A stretch of 64,000 bases of DNA from Oncomelania hupensis (lineage: Eukaryota; Mollusca; Gastropoda; Littorinimorpha; Pomatiopsidae): contig CM072512.1 in the NCBI GenBank assembly GCA_036898135.1, positions 13,015,312-13,079,311 of the forward strand, in the 5' to 3' direction. The notes beneath the pieces are model-generated. The model saw nothing but the letters and a program-made list of their open reading frames with translations. It did no database searches and had not been told where the DNA came from. How positions within the stretch are numbered: position 1 is the stretch's first letter; each line of letters opens with the position of its first letter. The position numbers were made by a program, and so were the translations under genes. Below are positions 1 through 13,600 of the stretch, piece after piece.

Positions 1-46
<46 letters not shown>
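1..46. repeat. (TTA)n microsatellite
   Basis: Pure TTA repeat at the window edge; the matching (TTA)n at 54505-54585 marks the same border of the right-hand copy. Confidence 0.95.
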
Positions 47-433
47 CAATTTAATATGGTTAAAACTAAGAACTGAAAAAAAACAAAATGATATCGCATT
101 TCAATGTTCTTATCTTTACAATTACATTACAAGATATTTTCTACTTTTTTTTGTGCTTGTTTTTCAGTAAACAGTTTGGGTATTAGGTAAATAAAATCAC
201 AATTTGTCAAAAACAGATGTTTGTTACAATTCTTGAATCATATAAAAGAATGTCACTTCTAACAGCAACAACAACAGCAGAAGCAGCAACAGCAACATAA
301 ATCACACGTAAAAAAAAATTTGCGTTCACTCACAATTCTTGTATCAGATATGATATCAAGAAAGATTACGCCTCCCAAACAGTTCTTATAATTGTAATTA
401 AGTAAATGAAAAAAAAAATGTGTGGGCTAAATT

Positions 434-439
434 TATTAA
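434..439 (-). promoter_or_regulatory. candidate polyadenylation signal AATAAA
   Basis: AATAAA on the minus strand about 165 bases past the receptor stop codon, also present in the right-hand copy. No other evidence for the cleavage site is visible. Confidence 0.4.
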
Positions 440-603
440 AAAAAAAGAAAAGATGTTTCTGGCTGGTACAGAATAGAACAACCCCCATAGATGTTTACTG
501 AGCATAGCCAAGTATAATGTATTTAGGTTAGTATATTAAAGCCCTGTAATGAAAAGTGCAGGGGAAAAAAAACCCACAACTCAAGCATTCACACACAACA
601 TCA

Positions 604-858
604 TCATATCTGCGAATCATTCGTATAAGCAGAGTTCACGTAAGCCCCTGTGGGTTCAGGACTGCTCACTTCTAGGGTCGCCGCATCCCCGCCGCTCGCC
701 TCCACTGTGACGGACGCTGGATCTGCTGGCTGCGTCACTGGAGCTGCCGACTTGCCTGAGCTGACGGATGAAGCTGCTGCGACTGTCTGCTCCTCATCCA
801 GACGTGCATAACTAAAGCTTCCCTCTGTCTCTGCCGCCCTCTGTCCATTACCACCAAT
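604..858 (-). CDS. exon: cytoplasmic tail and stop
   Basis: 84 residues rich in Ala, Ser, Glu and Thr, ending in TGA at 604-606. Near the C terminus GAYVNSAY contains Tyr-Val-Asn, the type of site bound by GRB2-class SH2 domains when phosphorylated, and the last residues Ser-Gln-Ile fit a class I PDZ ligand; both roles are inference. Acceptor GTTCTCAG|ATT. Confidence 0.8.
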   Translation of the reverse strand: MGGNGQRAAETEGSFSYARLDEEQTVAAASSVSSGKSAAPVTQPADPASVTVEASGGDAATLEVSSPEPTGAYVNSAYTNDSQI

Positions 859-1470
859 CTGAGAACCCCAACAATCAGATGGTAATGTAACAATACAGGG
901 CGCTGTCTAGCACTTTTTCTGCATTTAAACTGGAAGTGCGTCACTCTCAAGAGATTGCTAGTACAGAAAGCGGAGGAGAATGAAATTTGTTAATTTTGGG
1001 GGGGTAAATTTAGTTTGACTGCATCCAATAGCATTAGTGAATGGAGGGAGGAAACCGAAATACCTGGAACAATAACCCTTGGTGACCCAAGTATTCCAAG
1101 TCAGGCAAGTTCGTCCCCGGTGGACCCGCATCCTTTGGCATTTGAAACCAGCTCACTATCAACTGCACTACCAGGCCACCATACTATAATGACAATATTT
1201 ATAAAAGTGGTAGTTATAGTTTGTAGCAGTAGTAGTAGCAGTAGAAGTATTGGTCCTATCCTATCCTCTCCTATCCTATCCCATAACCCGAAGGTCGTAG
1301 GGGCACCACAGATGATCGTTTAACCAGCATACTCCATCTTTCTCTGTCCTCAGCAGCCCTCATGGCTTCGCTCAGTGTCAAACCAGTCCATTCTCGAATG
1401 TTGTCCTCCCACCTCTTTTTCGGTCCCCCCCTTTTTCTACCTCCTTGCACTGTGCCTTGCAGAAGTATTG

Positions 1471-1513
<43 letters not shown>

Positions 1514-4500
1514 AGTAGTAGTAGTAATATCTATAGTTTGTTATGTTTGTAGTTAACATTTTCTGTATGCTTCTTAGTGGCCAGAACTGTCTTTAGATCA
1601 GGCAGACAAATAGTAATGATAATAATAATGTAAAAAATAATAATAACAATGGTGGTGGCATTTATAGCTTTCCTATTAAAAAAAAACAGTTTGAAGAGAG
1701 GTAATAATTATGATTATGTATTATTTTTCTATCATCCAGGAACTATTCTAGATTTTGCATGACATTTTATTGATTCTTGTTTATATTTAATCATTCCTTT
1801 GTTTAATAATTTATTATTTTCTCTTTCTTCTTTTTCATCTGTTATAATAATAGGTAATTTATTATTTTTGGGGGTATAATGTTCTTTATTTTTTTGTCAG
1901 GCGCGAGCGTGTTTGCCTGCTTGTGCGTTTACGTGTATCCAAAACTTATTTTTTGATGTAGCTAGTTCTAGCAATTGAGCAAGAGAAATGTAAGCCTGCA
2001 TGAGCACAATGTTTGTAAGGTACTGCGTTAAACATGCATCATCATCATCATCAAAACAACCCTACTTTAAGAAGTGGAAACACTGACACCAAAGACAGTG
2101 GGTGAATAATTATGTACCAAGTCATGTTCCTGCTAGTATGCTAGTTCCCACCACCTACCATCCTACCCACTCACCCCCCCAAAAAAATAAATTAAAAAAA
2201 ATTAAGACAGACCACAAATAATAAATATATATATACCAAGGAGTACTAAAGACTTTAGTACTCCTTGATATATACATAAAATTTGACAGCGTCACAAAGC
2301 AGATAGACACATACGTGAACTTGTTGATGTCCAGGAAAGGCAGGGTTTTCAAACGCCACTGACTCTGGCATTTTGGATCGTGCTGTGGTGCGGCGGAACC
2401 TGCACAAACGCACACATACATACACACGCATGCACACACAAAACACACCTACGCATACAGTTTTTGCCTGAGGACATGGTGAACAGAATTGTAATGAAAG
2501 TCAAAGGTTAAAAAATCCCCTAAAAGAATTACGGTCACAAATAAAACGGTATGCGATATACCCACAAAACAGTGACAGAAACACTGTCAAAGATGCAAGT
2601 CTTTATTGTGAAGAAAGTGTCTTCTGGTGAGGTTAAAACCAGACAACACAACAGGGTTGCGTAAAACACAGTGACGAAGCAGTCTTGCCAATCGATACTG
2701 GACGGCAGTAACCATAGCATCTAGGATATTTTTTTCCTTAAAGGGACCCAACAACACATATTTCAATGTCACAGATCCTTTTGAAATTTCACAGTGAGTG
2801 TTGCCTCAATTTGGAAACACTACTTCCCCCCCCCACCCCACCCCCTTTTTTCCATCTCTCCACCTTCCACAAAAGATTTTTTTTTAAATATAACCCGTTT
2901 CAAAAGTACGTTTTCTTTTAAATAAATCGATGAATTCATGTGTTGGTATGCCTGCCAATAGAATCAAGGTTGAGTTTTAAAATACCACCGCTGCGAAAGT
3001 TGTGTACAGTAGGCGCAGTGGGTTAGTTACTAAACAAGAAAGAGGAATAGGAACACACAGAGGACAGCTATCATACAAAATGTACAATAATGAGAAACCA
3101 ACGTGTACACAACAGTCAAGGAAGGCTCGTTTGTGACAAAGACAAGACAAAACTATACAATGCAGATGTTAGAGCTCAGCTCTTCATCAGGGGTGGTATT
3201 CATGACCGTTGGTTAAGGCTTAACCAATGTTGGTAAAATTAACGACGTTGGTTAAGCTGGAAATTTTAAATTCATGAGGCCTTAGCAGAGTTAACGACGG
3301 TTGCTAACCATGGTTATTTTAACGGAGGGGGGACACCCGATAACCAATGGAACACTGGTTAAAAATGGCGGCCATTGTTTGGTGGCAACTTCGACAGAGA
3401 CGAGCTCCGAGGAGAGAGAGAGTATTTCGCGACAGAAGTAATCCACTTGACAAATTTGATGATGTGGAACTGGTATCAAAATTTCGTTTTCGTCGGCATG
3501 ATATCATCACGTTAACGAACGCGGTAGACAGACTGAAACTGTGTGATCAGCAAGGCGTTTTGTCACCACTTTTACATGTGTGTCTCACTCTTTGTTTTTA
3601 TGCCTCTGGCACCTTTAATAATCTGTCATATTAATAAAACGGGTTCATATTATTATTATTAAAATATTGTTGTTGGATTTTGACTGGTGATGTGTAGGCT
3701 TATTGTGTATCTGTATAGTTTATACTCGTAAGGTAATGCAACCCGAAGAAATAAAGACAACATTTCAAGTTCCAAACTACCCAGAAACGGCAGAAATTGA
3801 CACCTCAGTCTAAAAACAAAATGTAACATTACAAACTACAAAGTGATCAAAAGTGATTTTTCTCCTTTCACCCCAACAAAAAAGCTCGCTCTCCTTGCTC
3901 ACTATGATATCCAGCATGCTGTCGGTAGGCTTGCTAATCACGCCACCATTGCCAGACTTTAATCGTGCGGCTGCACGATTCCGATGGTCCTTTTTAAGGT
4001 TATAAAACTTCTCCCTCACGTCTTCGGCTGTTCGGTTCACACCACCAACTGCAGTCACTCTTTCGGCGATTTTTTTCCAGCAGTCGTTTTTTAGGCGGTT
4101 CGTGACATCAGTTGATAAACTTGCCATCAGTATATGTTTAAATTCTATAACGTTCTCAAGGAGAACATTAGTTTCAGTGTACGATAAAATTGCTTTTCTC
4201 TTTGCCATTGCCACAGCCATTTTTATATTTTGTTGACGAAAGAAGGAAAACAGCTGCTTGAATTATGCCCCCTTACGGATATTCCCGCACAGCCCAAAAA
4301 TAGCCTTGGTTAAGTACCAATGGGTGGACACTCCCTCATGAATAGCGATCTGCTAAACGATGGTTAACGATACCATTGTTGGTTACAAAACCAATGTTGG
4401 TAACGTTAACCATCGCCTATAATTTAACGGGCCATGAATTCGACCCCAGGTGGACACAACACGAGAGGCAACAAAACAATACTTCTCAACAGGACTCCAA

Positions 4501-7500
4501 CAAAACAAGCTTTGCACACATTTGTTTCTCGTTATTATATTTATATAAACAAGAAAGAGATACCTAAGCTTCCAAGATTAGCGGCGGGTTTGAGCAACAG
4601 TTACCCATTGTATCATCGTTCAATGTGACAACAATTCATATTTCACAAGTGAGCTCCTTGTTGACATGTCACAAAACATAAATAGCTTTCATACCCCGCT
4701 GCCTGAATAAATGTAAAGTCAGCAGACAGTCTGTTTCTAGACCTTACGCTAACCTGTGTTTACTAGACGCCAAGCATGTAATAGAACGAAGGTTATCATC
4801 TTTGTTAGGATTGAGACACGCACTTTAATTTTGAGTGATTATTGAGTTTAGCCACAAGGCCTGCAACTGCAGCTTTTAGTTTTCCTTTGATCGTATTTTG
4901 CTGGAGGGGTTTTATATAATGTTCGTTGATGTTTGTTGTTGTTTTTTGTTTGTTTTATTCCATTTTTTGAGCGAAGATTTGAGAGCTATTTAGTAACAGA
5001 TCATTAAATTCTATAGAATGTTCTATGATGTAATGAGTAACTCCAGTGACGAGTTTTATTTTGAATGGTTGATTGCGTAATTCTGGAACGTTCTGTATTT
5101 TTCTAGTTTTTTGATAGACTATATATATAAGTAGCAGGCCGTGTGCAAGACAGAGAGAAAGTTGTTTTTGGAAAGATATTCTGTATGCAGTTGTTGATGC
5201 TGTTTGCTGAATAAGGGTTTTGAGGATAACAAAAGTCAAGTTCTACAAGATTCAAGCAATAAGACTGGATCGGCCATTGCCGTTTAACAATTTTACTCAT
5301 CTGAAAATGTTTGACTCATTTGAAAATGTTTGATATTCCTTCCATTGCAAAATGAGTCAAGTTGAAAGTTAAGCAGTTGTTCTCGTTACTATTATCTTCA
5401 CATCTGTTATATTTAGGATTTCTTTTTTGGTTTTTGTTGGTATCTGACTGTAGCAGTGTGAGTACTAATCTCACACTTTAATTAATAATAATCATCACTG
5501 TGTATGTCCATGTCTTTGAGTGTGATGTGTTCACTATTAGAATACATTTACTTCTTAGTTGATTATTATTAATTAAAGTGTGAGATTAGTACTCACACTG
5601 CTACACTGACATCTTCTACCAACCTGTAAATTAAGAAGGTGATGACGACAACGACAGCGGCAATGATGAGAACACCGATGATGATGCCTGCAGTTTCGCC
5701 CCCAGTCAAGCCTGCACCTGAAATGAATGTACAAACACACGTCTACAAACCACAAACTAAAAATAAAACACATGTAGAAATAGGAAACCTAGCAAACACA
5801 AGGTGTCTAAAAATCCTAAACAAAATAAACTAACTATAATCTAACATCTACACAGAAAATGTAAAACCACTAAAAAAACTAACCAGAATATGAATAGCTG
5901 TATGATTGAATGAAAATTTATTAAGCACATAAGTATTTCTGCACATAAGAGGAATGTAAAATGCAGAAAACTACACACATTTCTTCTGTAAAAGGCCATC
6001 CATATGGAAAAACCAAATAAACAGACTAACATTATTAAGAAATAAGCAGTGAAAAAACTTACTCTGAGCAGATGTACCAGCTGAAACAGAGAGTGGTCAA
6101 CAATAAGATGACAGACACCAGGCAATCGATCCATCAACCAATACGATAATAAATAAACCAAAACCAAACCAAGAAAATAATATAAACATATTAATATTCT
6201 CTCTCTCTCTCACACACACATTCTCTCTCTTTTTCACTCACTCACACACACACACACACAGATTTGATCACTCAGGAACAACACATCCACACAAGTGTAC
6301 TTGTACATATGCAAAACGAAATAAAAATGAATGAATAAATAAAATAATGAACAGTACTAGGTCCTACCTTCAGGCCCAGTGATGAATGTGATCGATGCAG
6401 ACGGTTGTCCTTCCCCAGCAAAGTTCCTTGCCCGAACGTATGCCATGTATGTTGTTTCACCCTTCAGGCCTGTCAGTGTGGCGGTCAGCTGGTCCCCTCT
6501 GACCAAGACCTGTTGTTACACACATCTAAACAATGCAAGCCTTTGTCACCCTATGCAGGTAAAAGGTAAAGGTAAAGGTAGTCCCTTAGCCTTGTGGCCG
6601 TAGGGGAGCGTGATGTTGGAGATCACACTTATCTTGGGCCAGCGTAATGAGGGTGATGCCCATCTCTCTCCCTCGCTGCCTTACCTTCCCCACCCTTAAG
6701 AGAGTAGGCACTCAGTCACAGTTGAGTCAACACAGTTGAGTTGACCCTATGCAGAGGTTTCCTTAATAGCTCCTCACTCAGCTCCAGTTTATATACTTTT
6801 ATATTAATTTAATTAAAAAATGGCTTTCATGAAGAATTCCTTCCCTTCTGTATCAACCTATAAGCCAGTGGATACTACGCAGGCAACCTTGATGCTAGCC
6901 GAGTGTCAAAGGTCTATCAAGCATAGCCTGGGTTCATCTGCCCTCATCAGCCTGACACTGACATTGGGGTCAGCATGGCTCTCGGATCAATGGCCCATAA
7001 TCACATGTGTACAGGAAGCATTTTTCAGTTACTTATTTCACTTCCTTGTTCTGATATAGCGCTTTTTTCTCCAGGTCAAGAGCTGCTCAAGGCACTAGCT
7101 AATACAGCATTCAGCTAATACAGGATCCCACTCCAGCTATACCTGAGGTTTGAATCTGAACCTGACATTTCACTGGAATATTTGATTTAAAGAAATGGAA
7201 GAAAGCCACCAAAGCCGTTCACTAGGGCCTTGATGGACAAACACAAAAAGAGGATATATTTTTTTAAAAAAAGCTCTTACAAATTGGTAGTCCTGTGCCC
7301 CAAAAGGTTTGTAGTAAACGGCAAAAGAATTGGCATGCTCCGACTGTTGCGGCAATGGACTCCACTCAATGACAACTGTCGTGCCTGACAGGCTCTTCAC
7401 CTTAACGTCTGTTGGTGGCGACGGCGGAGTCCCTGAAAAACACGTACAGTACAGTGATGACAGTAAAGACTGGATACACTGAAACGGCTTGGGCTGGGGT

Positions 7501-7637
7501 TAAGGATAGCTGATTTCTAAATCTGTGCCCACTCAATATGTAAAAAAAAAAGATGGGGAGTATTGGGTTTTTGAAAAAGTTGTCCATGTTAAAAGGCGAA
7601 TCACTGAAACAAAACAATCAACGGCTCATAGTAGTAA

Positions 7638-7679
<42 letters not shown>

Positions 7680-10600
7680 AAGTAGTAGTAGTAAGGCACA
7701 GTTTTATAGGCAATGAAGCCCTTCTTGTGTCCCATCTTCAATAAAATGATTTGGATCTGTTATGCATGCAATTTACCCAACAATTTAATACTTATTGAAA
7801 TTATCTTTAATCCAAAACGTTGCTCATTTACTCTGAAATTTCTGTCTTGAGAAGAAAAAAAAAGTATTCTTGTTCGGTCAAAAAAAGAAAATAAGATGGA
7901 GCTCACTCTTATTATCCTAAATCCAAACATGTCCTCACACACCGTAAAATTTCCCTATTGAGGAAAAAAAAAAAAGTCATACATGATCTCACTGAAAGAA
8001 TGAAAGGCAAAGAGAAAGAGTGGTACCTAATGTTGCAACATCCACCATGTTGGATGGCTGACTGACGCCATACTGGTAGTTTTCTGCCGTCATCCAGATG
8101 TGGTAGATGTGGCCAGGGTTGACATTGGTCAGAACATGTTGAAAACCCACCAAATCAGTCTGTAACAAATATATACGACACAACCCAAGTTTTATGACAC
8201 TTGATGCACAGGAAAGCAAAGGCCTCTACTCCTTCGAATAAGAGTGCAAACTAAAGCCTAATCTGTGCAAGAGCATTCCACCACCCAGACTTTAAAGATC
8301 TGGATGCTCATGTCCTAGACTGGTTAGTGCCAGCTACACAAATACAGCCAGAAGAAGAAAAAAATAGGAGGAAAAAAAGGATGTGAAAAAAAAAAAAAAG
8401 TAAAAGAAGACGAATAAATTATTTAGAATAATACTGAAGAATGGACTACGATAAAGAAAAATAAAAGGGAGATTATCATACACTCCCTTCCCTCCCCACT
8501 CATCCATCTACCTCTCCCCACCACCATAATACACCAGGAGTCACAACAACATAAATGTCATGACAACCACTCACCACAGTCTCTGTCTCATAGGCGTCAC
8601 GCCCAGTGAAGTTGTAGTTGATGTGGTAACTGGTCACCTTGTCGGCATGTCTGGCGGGCGGGTCCCACGATACCTTGATCTTGTTGCTGAAAGGTGACGC
8701 CACAACATGCTGCGGTGCAGTGGGGATCTTTTCTGTGTACAATTAACACAAACACACACCACAATAAAGACCCCCCCAAAAAACGTGTGTAAGTAAAACA
8801 CATATCCTGGTACTCCCTCTCACTCGTTTGCTCGCTCACACGCACCCACCCATCCTCCCACACCCATCCACACAGATTTAGTGGTTGTCTCGCCTACAGA
8901 AATGGGGCTGAAGTCGAAGGGCCCCAATTCTAAGGCTTTGTTCACATTGGCCAAAAATGGGTCACCCTAAAATTTGCATTGTTATGACAATACTGATACA
9001 TTTCTTGATTTTGATTTTTGACAATTCATTGTATGTTCCTTATTATCGGAAAATCCTAAAGGGGGCTTTCATTGCTCAAACAAGCCGCTAAAGATTGAAT
9101 TTTCCATTTCTGTTCTGACAGAGAGTGATTTCCCCTGTTTAACGGTTACACCAATACCAAAGCTGTATGACTATTACAATTGCTTCCCCTGACTGTCGTA
9201 ATTGCTTTCCATGATGAAAACTGCTGGTCTGTGAATGTGATGGGATTGCTCGTAGAGGTAGAATTTTTATTATGTGCATATTTCTATAACTTACCCCCAT
9301 GTACAAATATAAAAAGTCCTTTTTACATAGCTTTTCCTCTGTGTAATTTAACTCTTTGCCTGCCAGGCATGTTTCCACGTTTGTGCCAGACATTTCTCTG
9401 GCACCGGAAAGAAAGTTCAGTACCTTAGGCATTTAAGCTACTGTTCTTTCAATAATAGTTGTTAAATAGACATATTTCATATCAAATTAAAGGTAAAAGA
9501 GTGAAGAATAAGAAAAAAAAACACAAAAATGTTAATTTGATTATGTTATTGAAATATGTGTTTTGAAAGCATGTTGATCTTTTTAAATTGATAAAATAAA
9601 ATAAAAATATTTCTACATACCACAGTGATTAGAATAATTCCAATCACTGAATCAGCTTCACACACCAGAAAGAAAATTTATTTAGGATCAAAATACACTT
9701 TACAGTTTGAAATTATATTGATTATTAGCAGAGTTTGACACACTGTCGATTGTGCCCATCACAATGCTTAGTAAAATGCACAAAAAACACTCTAAAAACG
9801 AATCAATTTGAAGAAACCACGCACGTGTCGATGGAGAACGAAAGTAGAAAGAGTTATCTCTCTTTGGTTAAAATAAAACTTGGATTGGACTGCGCAAAAA
9901 ACCGGAACGAAACGGAATACTGAAATCGACGATATATCGTCGATTGGCACAAACATGGCGGCTCAGATCGAGAATATATCGTCGATTGGCAGGCAAAGAG
10001 TTAATACTATTATATATTTATGTTCATACCCTCAAACTATTATAATGAATAGAAAAGTTATTTGATTGTCTGTACGTGATAAGAATGGTTTGGGGAATTC
10101 ATGCATGAAAAAGGTCAAAACACTTAGTCCCATAATATAGCCTAGTTTGGTTCTATCCCAGCAAACCAGCCCGATCAGGGCCCCACTCGGGCCGCATAGG
10201 GCATCCCGACTTTTGTCGGGTTTTAGTAGGGACCCACATAGCCCTACAAAAACCCAATGCGTAGCGGAGTCGAGAAATGTGGATGCATAACGATTCGCCC
10301 TCCCGTGTGCCGCCCGATTCTGCCCCACCACTAAGCCACGCTGCGCACATGCTAACATAGGCCTACTCTTGCTTCTCATTGGCTAAACTGTCTGGAATGT
10401 TTCGTCTGCTTCACATTTGCTGCGGCGAACATATGTGAAAAATATTTATACAAAATCTATTCAGCAAGATATCATTATTTAATTGTGCTTATAATTCTTA
10501 ATTTTTATCATACAATATGTAAAATATTGTTAAAGTGTTTCTTTTAACTATTGTATTTATTTATACATTATAAGTCAAGGGTAAATTTCCGTGCCCATTA

Positions 10601-13600
10601 CTGCTGGTCTTTTCCGGTTGTACTTAGGCGCCAATTTTCTACAGTTTTCTTCTACAGTTGCATGTGCTCGGAAATTGTGTTTGCCTGCGAAAACCTATTT
10701 CACTGTGGTTGTTTTTTGGGTGCTTTGCCTTTCGTTTATGTATTTACACACGATTTCAATAGCGACGAAGATCACGTTAATATAGGCTATATCGTTATCG
10801 AAATGGTGTGTAAATATTTAAGTGGGGACACACCAAGGACTCCGAAAACAAAAACGCCTGTGCCGACAATCCCTATTAACACCAGACATCTCAATTCTTT
10901 CTTCATGCAATCACATATCATAAACAATATGTGGGATATGATTTTAGGGTAAATCAGCATTGGCCAGGGATGGGGCATTATCGGGGTTGTTTCTGGTTTA
11001 AGTTGGGTTACAATAGGGTTGGTGTTGGGTATCCTGACGTATGCCCGATCTTTGCCGGAATCGGGTTACCGTTCAGCAAAGGTTGGGTTACTGTCGGGTA
11101 AGTTTTGGGTACCCCGACGATCGCCCAATCTTTATCGAAAGTCAGGCTACTGTTTGGCGAACGTGGGGTTACGATCGGGTAAGTTTCGGGTAGCCCGACG
11201 ATCGCCCGATCTTTGCCCGAATCGGGCCCGAGTCGGTTCCAACTTCCATTTGCCCGATCGGGCCCGGATCGGGCTGGCCCCATCGGGCCCCGAAATTGTG
11301 GTTAGCTGGGATTGGACTTAGTCCGGTATGCAGGAAAGTGGTCTACGCAAATGTCCGTCCTAAAGTACTAACCAACAGCCCCAAATTTAGCCTTCCTCTG
11401 ATCAGGACTGGGTTGTGGATTAAAGCCGAAAACAATATGGCTGCACTGCATCGAAATAGCGTTTTTTTTATGACAGAACAGCATCCCCTGGAAATGTTTA
11501 TTAATGACCAAGTTATGAGAAGGCATTGTATGCCATGACGCATCATTTTATAAATGGCAGAGAGGGGATGATGCTTACGTTGCCTCTCCACCATGGCGAC
11601 GTACGCCTCGGCCATCTCTATTATGAAGTGTGACCCTGTCCTGAACTGAAAAAAGGAGGGAAGGGCCCAAGTGTGTAATAGGTAAGCTTGACATGGCGGA
11701 GTAGCCTCCCTTTGAAAATTTTTCAGGATAGTTCAGCACTATCAACATTTAGATTGAGACTAAGAAGTCTCGACCTATTCCACCGTGGTGAATACCTGAC
11801 TGAAAAATAAGTAATTAATGTCACATACTATACCATGAATCACAAGTGCAATGTTTATGGCGTTGCTAGGAGCGAGTGCCTCTCTAACGGAAGTAACAAA
11901 ATAAAACAGACATAGAGTTGCTTCCCCTGACCCACACTCCCCGTGCCTTTCGTGCCATATCATGCGTCAAATCGCTCACAGCCAAAGTCAGTATACCTCA
12001 TTCCTTTTTTGGCACCTGCTGAGTGAGGTTGTGTCTACTCTAACTCTCTTCTGCTGACTTTTTGCGTTCGCCCTGTAGTCTGCCGTTACTACCGCCAGCG
12101 GTGTTTTGGGTTTCCTTGTCTTGTCTCAACGTGGCTGTGCGTCGGCTTCTACCCCGTCTATGCGCGTCTCTTCTACTTCGACGGCCGTTCGCTTCACTAT
12201 GTCGGTTTACTCTCCTGCCGACATTACCTCTGTTTTGCTACGTTGCGTTTCCGCTCCTGCGCCTCCTGCTTTGTCTTCTACCCTTCAGGTTTGTAGTGTG
12301 GTGGTAGTGAGGTGGGGAGTGGCGGTAGTGAGGTGAGGGGTGGCTCCTTGGTCTTGCCAGAAGTGTCCTTGGAGCCGTTTCTGGTCAGGGTTACGACCAG
12401 AAACACATAAGTGGTCACCCTAGTTTAGGACCACATAAATTTTTTCCAGCAGGGACACCCCGGCTCGGCCGGACAAGCTACCTGCTGAAGCCTTCTCAGC
12501 TGTTTCCTGCGGGATTCAGTGCGAGTCGGGACTTCTGGCTCATATAAGTGGTCGCCCTAGTTTAGGACCACATAAATTTTTCCAGTGGGGACGCCCCGGC
12601 TAAGCCGGACAAGCTACCTGCTGAAGCCTTCCCAGCTGTTTCCTGCGGGATTCAGTGCGGGTCGGAACATCTGGCTAATGTCGAGCTTAGGACATATAAA
12701 GCACTGTTCGCAGTGTTACGTTCGGCTGCGACAGGGGGTGTGGCTTCCGGTTCACCGGTTTGTCCCTCACCTCCCCTTTCCAGTCCCCATTACACTCCCC
12801 TTCCGCTTGCGGTTGTGGGGCGGGGCCGTCGAGCTTGAGACATATGAAGCACTGCTCGCAGTGTTACGTCCAGCTTCGACAGGGAGTGTGGCTTCCGGTT
12901 CGCCGGTTTGTCCCTCACCTCCCCATTCCAGCCCCTATTACACTCCACTCCCGCTTGCGGTCGTGGGGCGGGGCCTCTGGTTTCCGGTTACGGGGGTACG
13001 GGTCACTTGTTACCTTCTCCCGTTCCCGGTTTGGCTTCTCCCTCCCATCCTCCTTTGTGCTCCACTCCCGTTTGCGGTCGTGGGGCGGGGGCTCTGGTTT
13101 CCGGATCGGGGGGTTACGGTTCACCAGTGACCCCTTCAGTTTCTGGTTTGGGTCAAGCATTCCCTGTTCACCCTTCGGTCTCGGCCACTTCCGGGTTCGG
13201 TTGTGGTTCGTGGGTACTGGTGTCCGGTTTTGATGATACGGGTTTTCCGGATCACATGCATAACCAATTTGCCTTTGTGTGCGCCAGCTTCTGTTTGGGG
13301 TGGGGCACACTTGGTTCCTTCTACCCTAGTTCCTGTTTTCACGGGTAATGGGGTGTTGTTATACCAGGCCCTTTCACCTGATGCTCTGTTTAAAGAGGCC
13401 GTTCTGCGCGCTGCGGCTTTGTCCTCAGGTGGTGGAGGAGGTTTCGGAGCCCCTACCGCTCCTCCATTCCTTTGTGGGCGGACTCTTGCTTCTGCCGAGT
13501 CTGATGAGACTTGCCTTGTATTCAGGGAGTCTTCTAGTGTTACTTTTTTGGGGGGAATGGACCTCTGCTACGGCTAGAGGACTTATAGAGGGCGAGGCCT

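Larger units (their letters stand above)
3191..4446 (+). mobile_element. PIF/Harbinger element, internally deleted, left copy only
   Basis: A 1256-bp insertion has ends GGGTGGTATTCATGACCG and, inverted, GGGTCGAATTCATGGCCCG, flanked by a 3-bp duplication CAG (3188-3190, 4447-4449). The right-hand copy carries the uninterrupted site at about 57518. Inside, two divergently placed genes match the Harbinger pair: a truncated DDE nuclease on the plus strand and a Myb/SANT-like DNA-binding protein on the minus strand. The catalytic part of the nuclease is deleted, so the element is not autonomous. Confidence 0.85.

Noticed and set aside
735..950. 71-codon minus-strand frame over the cytoplasmic tail
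   Set aside because: Wrong frame; the frame that joins the membrane exon in phase and ends GAYVNSAYTNDSQI is the real one.
11343..11645. Open frame on the minus strand (MAEAYVAMVERQ...) as a coding exon of the receptor
   Set aside because: Its 67-nt exon form breaks the phase between the DB exon and the first FN3 exon, which join correctly without it. Kept only as a possible poison exon.
12908..13348. 146- and 181-codon open frames as a stand-alone gene
   Set aside because: They lie in the GC-rich tandem repeats of the DIRS gag-like region; long frames there arise from composition and repetition.
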